64,000 bases of DNA from Epibacterium sp. Ofav1-8 (GCF_022348185.1 NZ_JAKRFD010000001.1:434001-498000); one strand, 5' to 3'; positions 51,933-63,104 are shown, numbered from the stretch's first letter. The notes: generated by a model from the sequence alone, not told the origin. A program made the numbers and translations.

Positions 51933-52945
51933 GCCGGACACTCACCATCCTGCAAGCCGGGCCCGGGATGACGGTACAGGATGCGGGCCGCTCGGGTTGG
52001 CTCGAATACGGTTTGTCCCGTGGCGGCGCCATGGACCGTCTGGCGTTGGCAGAGGGCGCGGCGCTGCTTGGACAATCGGCGGAGTGTGCGGCGCTGGAAA
52101 TGGCTGCAATGGGGGGCGAGTTCGAGGCGCAGGAGGATCTGCGGATCGCCCTGACCGGAGCCCCGATGCGGGCATCCATCGATGGCACTGCGGTGGCGTG
52201 GAACGCCAGTCACCTGTTGCCCGCCGGGGCGCGCCTTAGCATCGGGGCGGCCACCTCGGGCAGCTACGGATATCTGCATGTCGGCGGCGGGATTGCGTCG
52301 ACGCCCCGTCTCGGGGCGGGATCGGCCCATCTGAGTGCCGGTATCGGTGCCCTGCTGGCCGCGGGCGATGTCCTGAACATCGGGCCGGACGAGGGGACGC
52401 ACACCGGGTTTGGATTGCCGCGCCCGGATCGCTTTGACGGCGGTTCTGTCCGTGTGGTGCCTAGCCTGCAAACCGAACTTTTCCCGGCGGCGGAGTTGGC
52501 GCGCTTCGAGGCGACTGCGTTTCGCCGCAGTGCCCGGGGCAATCGGATGGGCGTGCCGCTGGAGTGCGAGGGCCGGGGCATTGAGCTGGAGGGAGGGCGC
52601 ACCGTGCTCTCCGAGGTGATCGTGCCCGGAGACATCCAGATCACCGGCGACGGCACGCCGTTTGTGCTGATGGCCGAGTGTCAGACGACCGGCGGCTATC
52701 CGCGGATCGGAACGGTTCTGCCCTGTGACTTGCCGGTGCTGGCCCAGGCCGCCGCCGGAGCGCCGCTGCGGTTTCAGTTCGTGTCTCTGGAGGAGGCGCT
52801 GACCGCCGAGCGCGAGGACGCGGAACGTCGCGCGGGGCTTGCGCGCCAGCGGTTTCCTCTGATCCGTGACCCGAGGACTATGCCGGATCTGCTATCATAC
52901 CAACTGATCAGCGGCGCGATCGCCGGTGACGAAGACGTGCTGTAA
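51929..52945 (+). CDS. pxpC: 5-oxoprolinase subunit PxpC (biotin-dependent carboxyltransferase-like, KipA)
   Basis: This 338-residue protein carries the CT_A_B domain: ILQAGPGMTVQDAGRSGW at residues 6-23, YGLSRGGAMDRLALAEGAAL, SGSYGYLHVGGGI and EGRGIELEGG followed by VIVPGDIQITGDG, PFVLMAECQTTGGYPRIG (about 195-270). It is the catalytic partner of PxpB. Nine bases precede pxpA. Confidence 0.93.
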   Translation: MSRTLTILQAGPGMTVQDAGRSGWLEYGLSRGGAMDRLALAEGAALLGQSAECAALEMAAMGGEFEAQEDLRIALTGAPMRASIDGTAVAWNASHLLPAGARLSIGAATSGSYGYLHVGGGIASTPRLGAGSAHLSAGIGALLAAGDVLNIGPDEGTHTGFGLPRPDRFDGGSVRVVPSLQTELFPAAELARFEATAFRRSARGNRMGVPLECEGRGIELEGGRTVLSEVIVPGDIQITGDGTPFVLMAECQTTGGYPRIGTVLPCDLPVLAQAAAGAPLRFQFVSLEEALTAEREDAERRAGLARQRFPLIRDPRTMPDLLSYQLISGAIAGDEDVL

Positions 52946-52954
52946 GGAGCTGAC

Positions 52955-53728
52955 ATGACACGAACCGTCGATTTGAACGCGGATATGGGCGAAAGCTTCG
53001 GAGCCTGGACACTGGGGGACGATGCGGCACTGCTGGACATTGTCACATCGGCCAATATCGCTTGTGGTTTCCATGCCGGTGACTGGGACGTGATGGCGGC
53101 GACGATGCAACGCGCGACCGCCAAGGGCACCGGGATCGGCGCGCATCCCGGCTTTGCGGATCTGCACGGTTTTGGGCGTCAACGCATGCAGGTGCCATTT
53201 CCGTCGCTGGCCAATATGGTGCGCTACCAGCTCGGGGCGGCCCAGGGCATGGCGCGCGCCGCCGGTGGCGAGGTGCGCCACCTGAAGCTGCACGGTGCGC
53301 TGGCCAATATGGCCTCTGAGAACATCGAGATGGCGCGCTGTTGCTACGAGGCCGCATTGTCGGTTGCGCCCGACATCATCATCATGGTGCTGGCAGGCAC
53401 CGCCCAGCAGAAAGCGGTCGAGGATCTTGGCTGTGCGGCGGCCTGCGAGATCTTTGCCGATCGGGCCTACAATGATGATGCAACCCTGGTCGACCGCAGC
53501 CAGCCCGGCGCCGTGATCCATGATCCCGCCCGCGCCGGTCAGCGCATGGTCGATATGGTCCGCGAGGGGGCCATCATCACCGAGAGCGGCAAGCGCATCG
53601 AGACTCGGATTGACACGATCTGCCTGCATGGTGACACGCCCACCGCTGTCTCGATTGCGGCTGCGGTGCGTCAGGCGTTGCAGGAAGATGGTGTTGAGTT
53701 GCGCCAATTTGACGGTGCCGTGCTCTAG
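52955..53728 (+). CDS. pxpA: 5-oxoprolinase subunit PxpA (LamB/YcsF family)
   Basis: This 257-residue protein shows the family start VDLNADMGESFGAWTLGDD, ANIACGFHAGDWDVM, IGAHPGFADLHGFGRQRM and VRHLKLHGALANMA, ending with CLHGDTPTAVSIA. It supplies the 5-oxoproline ring-opening activity with PxpBC. AAGGAGCTGAC precedes the ATG. Last gene of the TRAP-pxp operon, followed by hairpins. Confidence 0.95.
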   Translation: MTRTVDLNADMGESFGAWTLGDDAALLDIVTSANIACGFHAGDWDVMAATMQRATAKGTGIGAHPGFADLHGFGRQRMQVPFPSLANMVRYQLGAAQGMARAAGGEVRHLKLHGALANMASENIEMARCCYEAALSVAPDIIIMVLAGTAQQKAVEDLGCAAACEIFADRAYNDDATLVDRSQPGAVIHDPARAGQRMVDMVREGAIITESGKRIETRIDTICLHGDTPTAVSIAAAVRQALQEDGVELRQFDGAVL

Positions 53729-53816
53729 GCGCTGCGGCGGCATTCGCCGACCATCGAACTGAGGGCACTGCGGAAAACGCGCATTCCTGCTAATAGGCGG
53801 GGCGCAATGCCCTCAA

Positions 53817-53837
53817 GAGGGGGGCAGTTGCCCCCTC
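53817..53837. terminator. Hairpin after the pxp operon
   Basis: GAGGGGGGCA and TGCCCCCTC pair with one bulged G, about 90 bases after the pxpA stop. A second stem CGGGTGG / CCACCCG (about 53875-53910) follows and may serve the convergent gene. No strong T-tract is present. Confidence 0.45.
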
Positions 53838-53931
53838 AGTACACTGCGCTCCCTGCCGTGCGACTCTGAGCGACCGGGTGGCGTGAAATCACCCGTAGTG
53901 GCCACCCGCCCTGTCTTTGGTCGGGCAAGCG

Positions 53932-55053
53932 TCAGCTGGCCTCGGGATGCGCCACCCATCTGCCCCCAGCGCGGGAGCTTTCAAGGCAGGCGGCGATAAA
54001 CCACATCCCATCCAATCCATCCTGCAGACCGGGCAAGAGGGCACCGGTATCGCGGCCGGAGATCAGCTCGGCGGCGTCGCCGTAGAGGGTGGCAAACCCT
54101 TCGAGATAGCCCTCCGGATGACCCGGTGGGACGCGCGTGGCTTCGGTGGCCTCGCCCGCACCCCGTGTGAGCAGCTGCGGCGCGTCGCCAAAGCGGGTGA
54201 ACCACATCCGGTTGGGATCCTCTTGCGCCCATTCCAGCCCGCCCTTGTCGCCGTACAGGCGCAAGCGCAAGCCGTTCTCGTTGCCGATCGCCACCTGGCT
54301 GGCCCAGATAGTGCCGCGAGCGCCCCCTTGCAGGCGCAACAGGATGTGGGCGTTGTCATCCACGGCCCGGTCAGCGACGAAACTGTGCAACTCTGCCAGA
54401 AGCGCCTGTGATTTCAACCCGGTCACAAAGGACATGAGGTTATAGGCATGGGTGCCGATGTCGCCGATCGAACCTGCGCCTGCACGGGTGGGGTCGGTGC
54501 GCCAGTCGGCCTGCTTGGTCTGCGTGTCTTCGGCCAGCCAGTCCTGGGCATATTCGACCTGAACCACCCTGAGCGTCCCGAGGTCGCCCCGGGCAACCAT
54601 GCGACGCGCGAGGCGGATCAACGGGTAGCCGGTATAATTATGGGTCAGGATGAAATGCGCATCCGATGCCCGTGCGGCCTGGCTCAGGGCCTCTGCCTGC
54701 GCCTGTGTTGCGGCGAGGGGCTTGTCGCAAATCACGTGAATACCCGCGTCAAGAAAGGCGATCGCAGGCGCTGTATGCAGGTGGTTGGGCGTGACGATCG
54801 CGACTGCGTCGATCCCATCCGCGCGGGCGGCTTCGGCGCGGGCCATCTCCTCGAAAGAGGTATAGCTGCGTTCGCCCGCGATCCCGAGCTCTGCCGCGGA
54901 CGCGGCCGCGCGGCTGGCGTCGGAAGACAAGGCCCCCGCCACCAGATCCCATTTGCCATCAATCCGGGCCGCGATACGGTGCACACCGCCGATAAAGGCG
55001 CCTTGACCGCCGCCCACCATGCCAAGTTTCAGTCGTTTTTCAGGTTTGGTCAT
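53932..55053 (-). CDS. Gfo/Idh/MocA-family oxidoreductase
   Basis: This 373-residue protein has a Rossmann motif GMVGGGQGAFIGGVHR (about 12-27), the family Lys in VICDKPLAAT (about 105), NYTGYPLIRLARRMV and GDIGTHAYNLMSFVTG with the catalytic-type His. Members oxidise or reduce sugars and inositols. AGGAGGACGC precedes the ATG. It is divergent from a GMC oxidoreductase with a LacI-type palindrome between; both may serve one sugar-alcohol or inositol-like pathway regulated from elsewhere. Confidence 0.9.
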   Translation of the reverse strand: MTKPEKRLKLGMVGGGQGAFIGGVHRIAARIDGKWDLVAGALSSDASRAAASAAELGIAGERSYTSFEEMARAEAARADGIDAVAIVTPNHLHTAPAIAFLDAGIHVICDKPLAATQAQAEALSQAARASDAHFILTHNYTGYPLIRLARRMVARGDLGTLRVVQVEYAQDWLAEDTQTKQADWRTDPTRAGAGSIGDIGTHAYNLMSFVTGLKSQALLAELHSFVADRAVDDNAHILLRLQGGARGTIWASQVAIGNENGLRLRLYGDKGGLEWAQEDPNRMWFTRFGDAPQLLTRGAGEATEATRVPPGHPEGYLEGFATLYGDAAELISGRDTGALLPGLQDGLDGMWFIAACLESSRAGGRWVAHPEAS

Positions 55054-55516
55054 CGGCCAAGCGTCCTCCTCAGTGTTGTCGCGTTCCGGCAAAGCCCTCG
55101 ACTTGCGTATATCCGAGTGCGCCCAGATGTGTGAAAATGTCGACCCGCCCGTTGCGCCGCAGCCAAAGGAAAGGCCCTTGGGGGCAGGCCCGCACCAACT
55201 TGCCCAATCTTGGATGGGGGGGCGATGGAAATGTTTAAGTCGGCACCTAAGCAGAGAATAACGCCTGTGTAAACGTTTGCATCTCGCGTCAGGGACGCGA
55301 CGCCGCGCGCTCCGCGTATCGGCAGTACGCGACATCCGGGGCGCTACATTGGGGGCTTCATCGACAACAGGGCGCGCCCTCTTGCAGAGAGCGCCGTGCT
55401 CGCGCACTACTTGAACAGAGCCCATCCTGGGCCGCGTGCGGGACATGCCCGTGCCGGTCTGCACAAGCGGTCCCGCAGTCGTGCCCCACGCGGCACGTTG
55501 GTTTTGCAAAGGTCAG
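55054..55516. other. Intergenic region between Gfo/Idh and GMC genes
   Basis: About 460 bases without a recognisable gene. The long open frame before the GMC gene (from 55436) adds no family sequence. The LacI-type palindrome at 55269-55280 is the only clear signal. Confidence 0.5.
55269..55280. promoter_or_regulatory. LacI-family-type operator
   Basis: GTAAACGTTTGC is one base from the symmetric GCAAACGTTTGC typical of LacI/PurR-like operators with the central CG. It lies 216 bases from the Gfo/Idh start and 237 bases from the GMC start. No LacI gene of the matching type is adjacent. Confidence 0.55.
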
Positions 55517-57148
55517 ATGAATATGCCGCAGTCTTCCTCGTCGCATGATACCTACGACTATATCATTGTCGGGGGCGGCACCGCGGGCTGCGTCTTGGCA
55601 AACCGGCTGAGTGCTGACCCGAAGAGGCGGGTGCTGCTTCTTGAGGCGGGCAAGAACGACGCCTATCACTGGGTGCATATTCCGGTGGGGTATCTCTACT
55701 GTATCGGCAACCCCCGCACGGACTGGATGATGAAGACAGCCCGGGAACCGGGGCTCAATGGACGCAGCCTTACCTATCCGCGGGGCAAATTGCTGGGGGG
55801 ATGCAGTTCGGTCAACGGCATGATCTACATGCGCGGGCAGGCGGCTGACTATGACCTGTGGCGACAGCTTGGCAATCCCGGCTGGGGCTGGGAGGACGTG
55901 TTGCCCTATTTTCTGAAATCCGAGGATCATCACGCGGGCGACAGCGATATGCATCGCGCTGGCGGCGAGTGGAAGGTCGCGCGCCAGCGTCTGAAATGGG
56001 ACATCCTCGACGCGGTGCAGCGCGGCGCCGCTGAATTTGGCATCCTGCCGCGCGCGGATTTCAACGATGGAAACAACGAAGGGTCGGGGTTCTTCGAAGT
56101 GAACCAGCACAACGGGGTGCGCTGGAACACGGCCAAGGCGTTCCTGCGCCCTGCGATGAAACGTCCGAACCTGCATGTCGTGACCGAAGCACATGCCGCA
56201 CGGCTGGTTCTGGAGGGCCGTCGTGTCACGGGCGTGATCTACCAGCGGCGGGGGCAGACCCATCACGCCGCTGCGCGGGCCGAGGTGCTGCTGGCCGCAG
56301 GCGCAATCAATTCGCCCAAACTGCTGGAGTTGTCGGGGATCGGCTGTCCGGACGTGCTGGCGAACCAGGGCCTCTCTGTCGCGCATGCCTTGCCCGGGGT
56401 GGGCAAGAATTTACAGGATCACTTGCAGATCCGCACGGTCTACAAGGTGGAGAATGCCCAAACCCTGAATACGATGGCGAACAGTTTCTTTGGTAAGGCC
56501 CGGATCGCCTTGCAATACGGCCTGACCCGCAGTGGACCAATGTCCATGGCGCCGAGCCAGTTCGGCATGTTCACCAAATCCCGCCCGGATATTGAGACCC
56601 CGGATCTGGAGTATCATGTGCAGCCTCTGTCAACCGACAAGCTGGGGGATCCTTTGCACCCGTTCCCTGCGATCACGGTTTCGGTGTGCAATCTGCGGCC
56701 GGAAAGCGTTGGATCAACCCACATCCAGAGCACCGATCTGTCACAACAGCCGGAAATCCGCCTGAACTACCTGTCGGCCGAAAGCGATCGGGCGGTTGCG
56801 CTGGCTTCGATCAAACAGGTGCGAAACATCATGACGGCGCAGGCGCTCTCCGGCTACGCGCCGCAGGAAATCCTGCCCGGGTCGCATTGCCATAGCACCG
56901 CGGATATCCTGAGTGCCGTCGGCGACATCGCGACAACCATCTTTCACCCGGTTGGCACCTGCAAGATGGGCACCGATCCGGGGGCGGTGGTGGATCCGGA
57001 ACTCCGGGTCCATGGGCTGCACGGCCTTCGTGTGGTGGATGCATCGATCATGCCGCGTATTGTCTCTGGCAATACCGCGTCGCCGGTTGTCATGATTGCC
57101 GAGAAGGCCGCAGATCTGATTGCGGCGGACGCCAAGCTGCGGGTTTGA
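55517..57148 (+). CDS. GMC-family FAD oxidoreductase (alcohol/choline dehydrogenase type)
   Basis: This 543-residue flavoprotein has the N-terminal FAD motif YIIVGGGTAGCVLANRLS (about 13-30) and LLEAG, the GMC signature 1 YPRGKLLGGCSSVNGMIYMR (about 90-109), signature 2 GAINSPKLLELSGIG (about 262-276) and the C-terminal catalytic His region FHPVGTCKMG ... VVDASIMPRIVSGNT. It oxidises an alcohol to aldehyde and passes electrons to a quinone or O2. ATG 55517 has AAAGGTCAG in front. The substrate is unknown; choline-type BetA roles usually sit with betaine genes, which are absent here. Confidence 0.92.
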   Translation: MNMPQSSSSHDTYDYIIVGGGTAGCVLANRLSADPKRRVLLLEAGKNDAYHWVHIPVGYLYCIGNPRTDWMMKTAREPGLNGRSLTYPRGKLLGGCSSVNGMIYMRGQAADYDLWRQLGNPGWGWEDVLPYFLKSEDHHAGDSDMHRAGGEWKVARQRLKWDILDAVQRGAAEFGILPRADFNDGNNEGSGFFEVNQHNGVRWNTAKAFLRPAMKRPNLHVVTEAHAARLVLEGRRVTGVIYQRRGQTHHAAARAEVLLAAGAINSPKLLELSGIGCPDVLANQGLSVAHALPGVGKNLQDHLQIRTVYKVENAQTLNTMANSFFGKARIALQYGLTRSGPMSMAPSQFGMFTKSRPDIETPDLEYHVQPLSTDKLGDPLHPFPAITVSVCNLRPESVGSTHIQSTDLSQQPEIRLNYLSAESDRAVALASIKQVRNIMTAQALSGYAPQEILPGSHCHSTADILSAVGDIATTIFHPVGTCKMGTDPGAVVDPELRVHGLHGLRVVDASIMPRIVSGNTASPVVMIAEKAADLIAADAKLRV

Positions 57149-57305
57149 CAGTCTCTGATTGGCTGACTACTGTCCCGCCGTGCGGTTCAAGCTGCATCCG
57201 GACCCGCGGGAAGGGCAGAGCCCACTTGACGCGAAACGCCCATGTTTCATGAACCTTTGTGCTGCCGGATTGCGGGTCGTCGGCGCCAGTTGCACGGAGG
57301 TCAAT

Positions 57306-58919
57306 ATGAACCTGCTTCCCGAAAAACCCGATCTGTTTCAGCTTCGCCGACAGGCCAAGGAGCTGCACGCCCGTTATCGCGCGCAAGACATCGCAGCCTT
57401 GCAGCGCCTGCGCCAATCCCTGCCCGCGGCCAGGGGCCTGTCGCAGGCAGAGGTTGCGGCAGCCGGCTACCGGTTGCATGACGCGCAATCCTGCCTGGCG
57501 CGTGAATATGGCTTTGCGTCCTGGGGAGACCTGAAAGCCTTTGTCGAGGCGGCCCGGCTCAGATCCGGTGATGTGTCAGCGCTGCGGCGTGCTTTCCTGG
57601 GCTTTGTCTACGCCGGCGAGGTTGTTGGTGGCATGAACAGGTCCCGACCGGCTCTCGCCGAACGATTGTTGACGCAATACCCGGAGATCGAGGCGGGCTG
57701 CCCGACAACCGCCTGCGCAGTTGGCGACGTCGAGGCCGTGCGCGCGGCGATCCTCCGCGACCGGGGCTGGATCCATGCGGCGGGCGGGCCATTGTCCCTG
57801 CCGCCCCTGGTTGCAGCCTGTCACTCCGGTCTGTTGGCGGATGCAGACAGGCGCGCCGGGATCCTCGACGTGATCCGGCTGCTGCTTGCCGAAGGCGCAA
57901 ATCCGAACCAGTCCATCGCAAGCCGCTGGCCACCGGCGTCTGTCGAATTTCCGGATGCGACCGCGCCTCTGACGGCGCTTTACGGGGCGGCTGGGGTGAG
58001 TTTTGACGCGGATGCCACGCGACTGCTGCTGGCTGCCGGAGCCGATCCGAATGACAATGAATCGCTCTATCATTCGCTGGATCGGCCCAACTGCACCGCA
58101 CTGCTGCTGGCGGCGGGCGCGCAGGTGTCGGGGACAAACGCGTTGTTTCGCTGTCTGGATTTTGATGACCTCGGTACCTTTGAAATGTTGCTGTCTCATG
58201 CCGCCGGAGCGCCCGAGTTGTCGCATTCTGGTCTGTATTTTCACGCCATTCGCCGCCGCCGTTCGCTGTCGCATTTTCAGGCTTTGCTTGATGCAGGTGT
58301 CGACCCCGACACCACGAATGAGGAGGGGATGACACTTGCGGCGTTTGCCCTGCGTCACGGGCTCGCCGAAGTGGCGACCTTGCTTGGCGGCACTGCGGAG
58401 CTGTCAGAGACGGATCAGTTCCTTGCTGCCTGTGCGGCAGCTGATCTGGATGCGGCGCGCGCGATGCTGGACGACGCCCCGGATCTGTTTGCCCGGTTGC
58501 AGGAGCGTGATCTGCGCCTCTTGCCGGAACTGGCCGCCGCCGGGGCAACCGCTGCGGTGCGGGTGATGGTTGACCTCGGCTGGCCGATCGAAGCGACCGG
58601 CGGGGACTGGTCGGCAAGTGCGCTCAACCAAGCTGTGTTCCGGGGCGACAGGGAGCTCACCAGATTTCTGCTGGATCGGGGGGCGTCCTGGCGTGCCGAG
58701 CATGGTTTCGGGGATGACGTGTCAGGTACGCTCTGCTGGGCTTCCCTCAATCGTCCGGTTGAGGGCGGGGACTGGTGCGGCTGCGCAGAGGTCCTGCTGG
58801 CATACGGCATGCCTGCGGTGCGGCGGGATCGGACCGACCCTCACACCGTGATCATGGAAGGCCGACCGCGGCAGTTTTCCGAAGACGTGACACTGGTTCT
58901 GCTGCAGGAGGGAGCGTAG
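57306..58919 (+). CDS. Ankyrin-repeat-containing protein
   Basis: The 537-residue protein begins with a helical region (about 1-80, KPDLFQLRRQAKELHARYRA) and continues as degenerate ankyrin-like repeats, best seen at about 195-230 (VIRLLLAEGANPN), 238-255 (DATRLLLAAGADPNDNES), 265-275 (TALLLAAGAQVSG), 315-345 (LLDAGVDPDTTNEEGMTLAA) and 455-475 (LTRFLLDRGASW). Such proteins bind partners; no enzymatic domain is visible. GGAGGTCAAT precedes the ATG. It stands alone, without an operon, after the GMC gene. Confidence 0.83.
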   Translation: MNLLPEKPDLFQLRRQAKELHARYRAQDIAALQRLRQSLPAARGLSQAEVAAAGYRLHDAQSCLAREYGFASWGDLKAFVEAARLRSGDVSALRRAFLGFVYAGEVVGGMNRSRPALAERLLTQYPEIEAGCPTTACAVGDVEAVRAAILRDRGWIHAAGGPLSLPPLVAACHSGLLADADRRAGILDVIRLLLAEGANPNQSIASRWPPASVEFPDATAPLTALYGAAGVSFDADATRLLLAAGADPNDNESLYHSLDRPNCTALLLAAGAQVSGTNALFRCLDFDDLGTFEMLLSHAAGAPELSHSGLYFHAIRRRRSLSHFQALLDAGVDPDTTNEEGMTLAAFALRHGLAEVATLLGGTAELSETDQFLAACAAADLDAARAMLDDAPDLFARLQERDLRLLPELAAAGATAAVRVMVDLGWPIEATGGDWSASALNQAVFRGDRELTRFLLDRGASWRAEHGFGDDVSGTLCWASLNRPVEGGDWCGCAEVLLAYGMPAVRRDRTDPHTVIMEGRPRQFSEDVTLVLLQEGA

Positions 58920-59093
58920 CAGCGGGGCAGTGAGCACCCGCGCCGCCCCCGCCACTGTCGCAATTGCAAGGCGCAGCGGCCGTCGTGCCACATTTACCTG
59001 TGCTGTTGCGGCCCCGGCTTCGCGGATGAGGGCGATACCGCTGACGGATCAGCGCCGCACCGGATCAACGCCCCGACCGCCACATGCGGCTGA

Positions 59094-59125
59094 AACAAAG
59101 CCGCCCGCGACGGTTCGCGGGCGGC
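59094..59125 (-). terminator. Intrinsic terminator of nrdHIEF
   Basis: An 11-bp stem GCCGCCCGCGA / TCGCGGGCGGC with a 4-base loop lies 9 bases after the nrdF stop; on the minus strand it is followed by TTTGTTT. Confidence 0.8.
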
Positions 59126-59134
59126 CTCAGTCTA

Positions 59135-60211
<1,077 letters not shown>

Positions 60212-62344
60212 TTACAGCGAACAGGACACGCAGCCCTCGACCTCGGTGCCTTCCAGCGCCTGTTGGCGCAGGCGGATGTAGTAAATCGTCTTGATCCCTT
60301 TCTTCCACGCGTAGATCTGCGCGCGGTTGATGTCTCGGGTCGAGGCCTCCGCCGGGAAGAACAGGGTCAGCGACAGCCCCTGATCGACGTGCTGCGTTGC
60401 CGCCGCATACGTGTCGATGATCGCCTCGGGACCGATGTCATAGGCATCGCGGTAATACTCGAGGTTGTCGTTGGTCATATAGGGCGCGGGATAGTAGACG
60501 CGACCGATCTTGCCTTCCTTGCGGATCTCGATCTTGGCGGTGATCGGGTGGATCGAAGAGGTGGCATAGTTGATATAGCTGATCGAGCCAGTGGGCGGGA
60601 CCGCCTGCAGATTGCGGTTATAAAGCCCGTGCTTCATCACCTTGTCGCGCAGCGCTTCCCAGTCCTTGCGGGTCGGGATCTCGATGCCTGCGGCCTCAAA
60701 CAGCTCTTTGACCCGGTCGGTTTCCGGCAGCCAGTCCTGACCGACATATTTCTCAAAGAAGCTGCCATCGGCATAGGCGGAGTCTTCAAAGCCTTTGAAC
60801 TTTGCCTTCTTCTCTTTTGCCAATGCGTTAGAGGCGCTGAGCGCATGATACAGCACGGTGCAGAAGTAGATATTGGTGAAATCCACACCCTCTGCGCTGC
60901 CGTAATGGATGCGCTCGCGGGCGAGGTATCCATGCAGGTTCATCTGACCGAGACCAATAGCGTGGCCTTCCTCGTTGCCCTTGCGGATGGAAGGCACAGA
61001 ATCGATGCTCGACATTTCCGACACCGCATTGAGCGCGCGGATTGCGGTGCCCACGGTGCTGGCCAGATCGCCACCATCCATCGCACGCGCGATGTTCATG
61101 GAGCCGAGGTTACAGGAAATATCCGTGCCCATCTGCGCATAAGACAAATCGTCGTTGAACGCGGAGGCCTCGTTCACCTGCAGGATTTCGGAGCAGAGGT
61201 TTGACATGGCAATGCGGCCCGCGATCGGGTTTGCGGCATTCACCGTGTCTTCAAACATGATGTAGGGATAGCCGGATTCAAACTGGATCTCGGCAATGGT
61301 CTGGAAGAACGCCCGCGCGTTGATCTTCTTCTTGCGGATCTGCGGATTGTCCACCATCTCGTGATATTTCTCGGTGACCGAGATTTCCGAGAAGGCCTGA
61401 CCGTAGACCTTTTCCACGTCATGCGGCGAGAACAGATACATGTCCTCGTTTTTCTTGGCGAGTTGGAAGGTGATATCGGGGATTACCACGCCCAGCGACA
61501 GCGTCTTGATGCGGATCTTCTCATCTGCGTTTTCGCGCTTGGTATCCAGGAAACGCAGAATATCCGGGTGATGCGCGTTCAGATAAACCGCGCCAGCACC
61601 CTGACGCGCGCCCAGCTGGTTGGCATAAGAAAAACTGTCCTCAAGAAGCTTCATCACCGGGATGACGCCCGAAGACTGGTTCTCGATGCCCTTGATCGGG
61701 GCGCCATGCTCGCGAATGTTGGTCAGCATCAAGGCCACGCCACCGCCGCGTTTCGACAGTTGCAGGGCGGAGTTGATGCCGCGCCCGATCGACTCCATGT
61801 TGTCCTCAAGACGCAACAGGAAGCAGGACACAAACTCGCCGCGCGCCTTTTTTCCCGCATTGAGGAAGGTCGGTGTTGCGGGCTGGAAGCGGCCTTCGAT
61901 GATCTCCGACATCAGCTTCATCGCGAGTTTTTCATCCCCGCGTGCCAGGGTCAGCGCATTCATGACCACGCGGTCCTCGTAACGCTCCAGGTAGCGCTGA
62001 CCGTCACGGGTTTTCAGCGTGTAAGACGTGTAATATTTGAACGCGCCGAGGAAAGACGGGAAGCGGAATTTCTTGCCATAGGCCGCATCCCAGATCTTGC
62101 GCTGGAAATTGAGCGAGTATTGATCCAGCACTTCGGGTTCGTAATAACCTTCCTCAACCAGGTAGCGCAGCTTCTCGTCCAGCGAGTGGAAGAAGACGGT
62201 GTTCTGGTTCACATGCTGAAGAAAATATTGCCGGGCCGCCATGCGGTCAGCCTCGAACTGGATGTTGCCCTCGTCATCGTAGAGATTCAACATCGCATTC
62301 AGCGCGTGATAGTCGAGGTCGGCGGTTACGCTTGCGTCAAGCAT
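60212..62344 (-). CDS. nrdE: Class Ib ribonucleotide reductase catalytic subunit NrdE
   Basis: The protein is 710 residues. Landmarks are [20 protein letters not shown] (active-site Cys region, about 160-180), [31 protein letters not shown] with the thiyl-radical Cys, [28 protein letters not shown] and the C-terminal redox pair EGCVSCSL. It reduces ribonucleoside diphosphates together with NrdF. The start overlaps nrdI by 19 bases. It lacks the ATP-cone of class Ia. Confidence 0.97.
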   Translation of the reverse strand: MLDASVTADLDYHALNAMLNLYDDEGNIQFEADRMAARQYFLQHVNQNTVFFHSLDEKLRYLVEEGYYEPEVLDQYSLNFQRKIWDAAYGKKFRFPSFLGAFKYYTSYTLKTRDGQRYLERYEDRVVMNALTLARGDEKLAMKLMSEIIEGRFQPATPTFLNAGKKARGEFVSCFLLRLEDNMESIGRGINSALQLSKRGGGVALMLTNIREHGAPIKGIENQSSGVIPVMKLLEDSFSYANQLGARQGAGAVYLNAHHPDILRFLDTKRENADEKIRIKTLSLGVVIPDITFQLAKKNEDMYLFSPHDVEKVYGQAFSEISVTEKYHEMVDNPQIRKKKINARAFFQTIAEIQFESGYPYIMFEDTVNAANPIAGRIAMSNLCSEILQVNEASAFNDDLSYAQMGTDISCNLGSMNIARAMDGGDLASTVGTAIRALNAVSEMSSIDSVPSIRKGNEEGHAIGLGQMNLHGYLARERIHYGSAEGVDFTNIYFCTVLYHALSASNALAKEKKAKFKGFEDSAYADGSFFEKYVGQDWLPETDRVKELFEAAGIEIPTRKDWEALRDKVMKHGLYNRNLQAVPPTGSISYINYATSSIHPITAKIEIRKEGKIGRVYYPAPYMTNDNLEYYRDAYDIGPEAIIDTYAAATQHVDQGLSLTLFFPAEASTRDINRAQIYAWKKGIKTIYYIRLRQQALEGTEVEGCVSCSL

Positions 62345-62748
62345 GTCTGCTGCTCCTGTGCCGCCCAGAACCGGGCGAGGCCCGCGCGGATGCGGGCGAT
62401 GTCTGTTTCGGTTCCCGCCAACTCAAAGCGGTAGAGGACGGGGACATTGCATTTTTTGGCGATCACATCCCCGGCGAGGGCGAAGGTGGTGCCAAAGTTG
62501 CGGTTGCCCCCGGCAATCACGCCCCGCAGAAGGGCACGATTGCGCGCGTTGTTCAGAAATTTGATGACCGGTTTCGGCACCGCGCCACGCCCTTCGCCAT
62601 CGGCAAAGGTGGGCGTGACCAAAACATAGGGCGCATCTACGTCCGGGAAAGGCTCTGTCTGCGGCAGCCGCAGAGCCTCCAGCCCCAGTTGCTCCATCAA
62701 ACGGGCCGTATTGCCCGAACGGGAGGAGTAGTAGACAAGCCCGGCCAC
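62326..62748 (-). CDS. nrdI: NrdI flavodoxin-like maturation protein
   Basis: This 140-residue protein opens with the FMN-binding loop [14 protein letters not shown] (about 5-18) and has [20 protein letters not shown] and [11 protein letters not shown], all typical of NrdI. It supplies the oxidant that assembles the Mn2-tyrosyl radical of NrdF. It starts 9 bases after the nrdH stop. Confidence 0.96.
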   Translation of the reverse strand: MAGLVYYSSRSGNTARLMEQLGLEALRLPQTEPFPDVDAPYVLVTPTFADGEGRGAVPKPVIKFLNNARNRALLRGVIAGGNRNFGTTFALAGDVIAKKCNVPVLYRFELAGTETDIARIRAGLARFWAAQEQQTCLTQA

Positions 62749-62757
62749 TCTGGTGCC

Positions 62758-62979
62758 TTAGGCCAGCTGGCCGATCAGGTCGGGACGGAATCCTGCCCAG
62801 TGATCGTCGCCTGCGACAACGACAGGAGCCTGACGATACCCCAACCCCTGGACCATCTCCATGGCGGCGGCATCCTCGGTCAGGTCGACGAGATCAAAAG
62901 AGATCCCCTTGGCCTCCAGCGCGCGGGTGGTGGCGGTGCATTGCACGCAGGCCGGTTTAGAATAGACAGTGATGCTCAT
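62758..62979 (-). CDS. nrdH: Glutaredoxin-like NrdH redoxin
   Basis: This 73-residue protein has the NrdH active site SKPACVQCTATTRAL (CVQC, about 11-14) and GYRQAPVVVAGDDHWAGFRPD, with the WAGFRPD tail characteristic of NrdH. It is the electron donor to NrdE. The ATG at 62979 follows GGGGACCTTGCAG; the longer open frame to 63057 lies in the riboswitch leader. First gene of nrdHIEF. Confidence 0.96.
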   Translation of the reverse strand: MSITVYSKPACVQCTATTRALEAKGISFDLVDLTEDAAAMEMVQGLGYRQAPVVVAGDDHWAGFRPDLIGQLA

Positions 62980-63104
62980 CTGCAAGGTCCCCTCAGGTGG
63001 TATCTGCTCGTATGTCTGGTCAGGCGAAAACGGACACGAGAACCCGGCGCTGACCAAAGCACCGAACCACGCGTCCGGGCCCTCCGCCTCGGTCGTCGTT
63101 CAGT

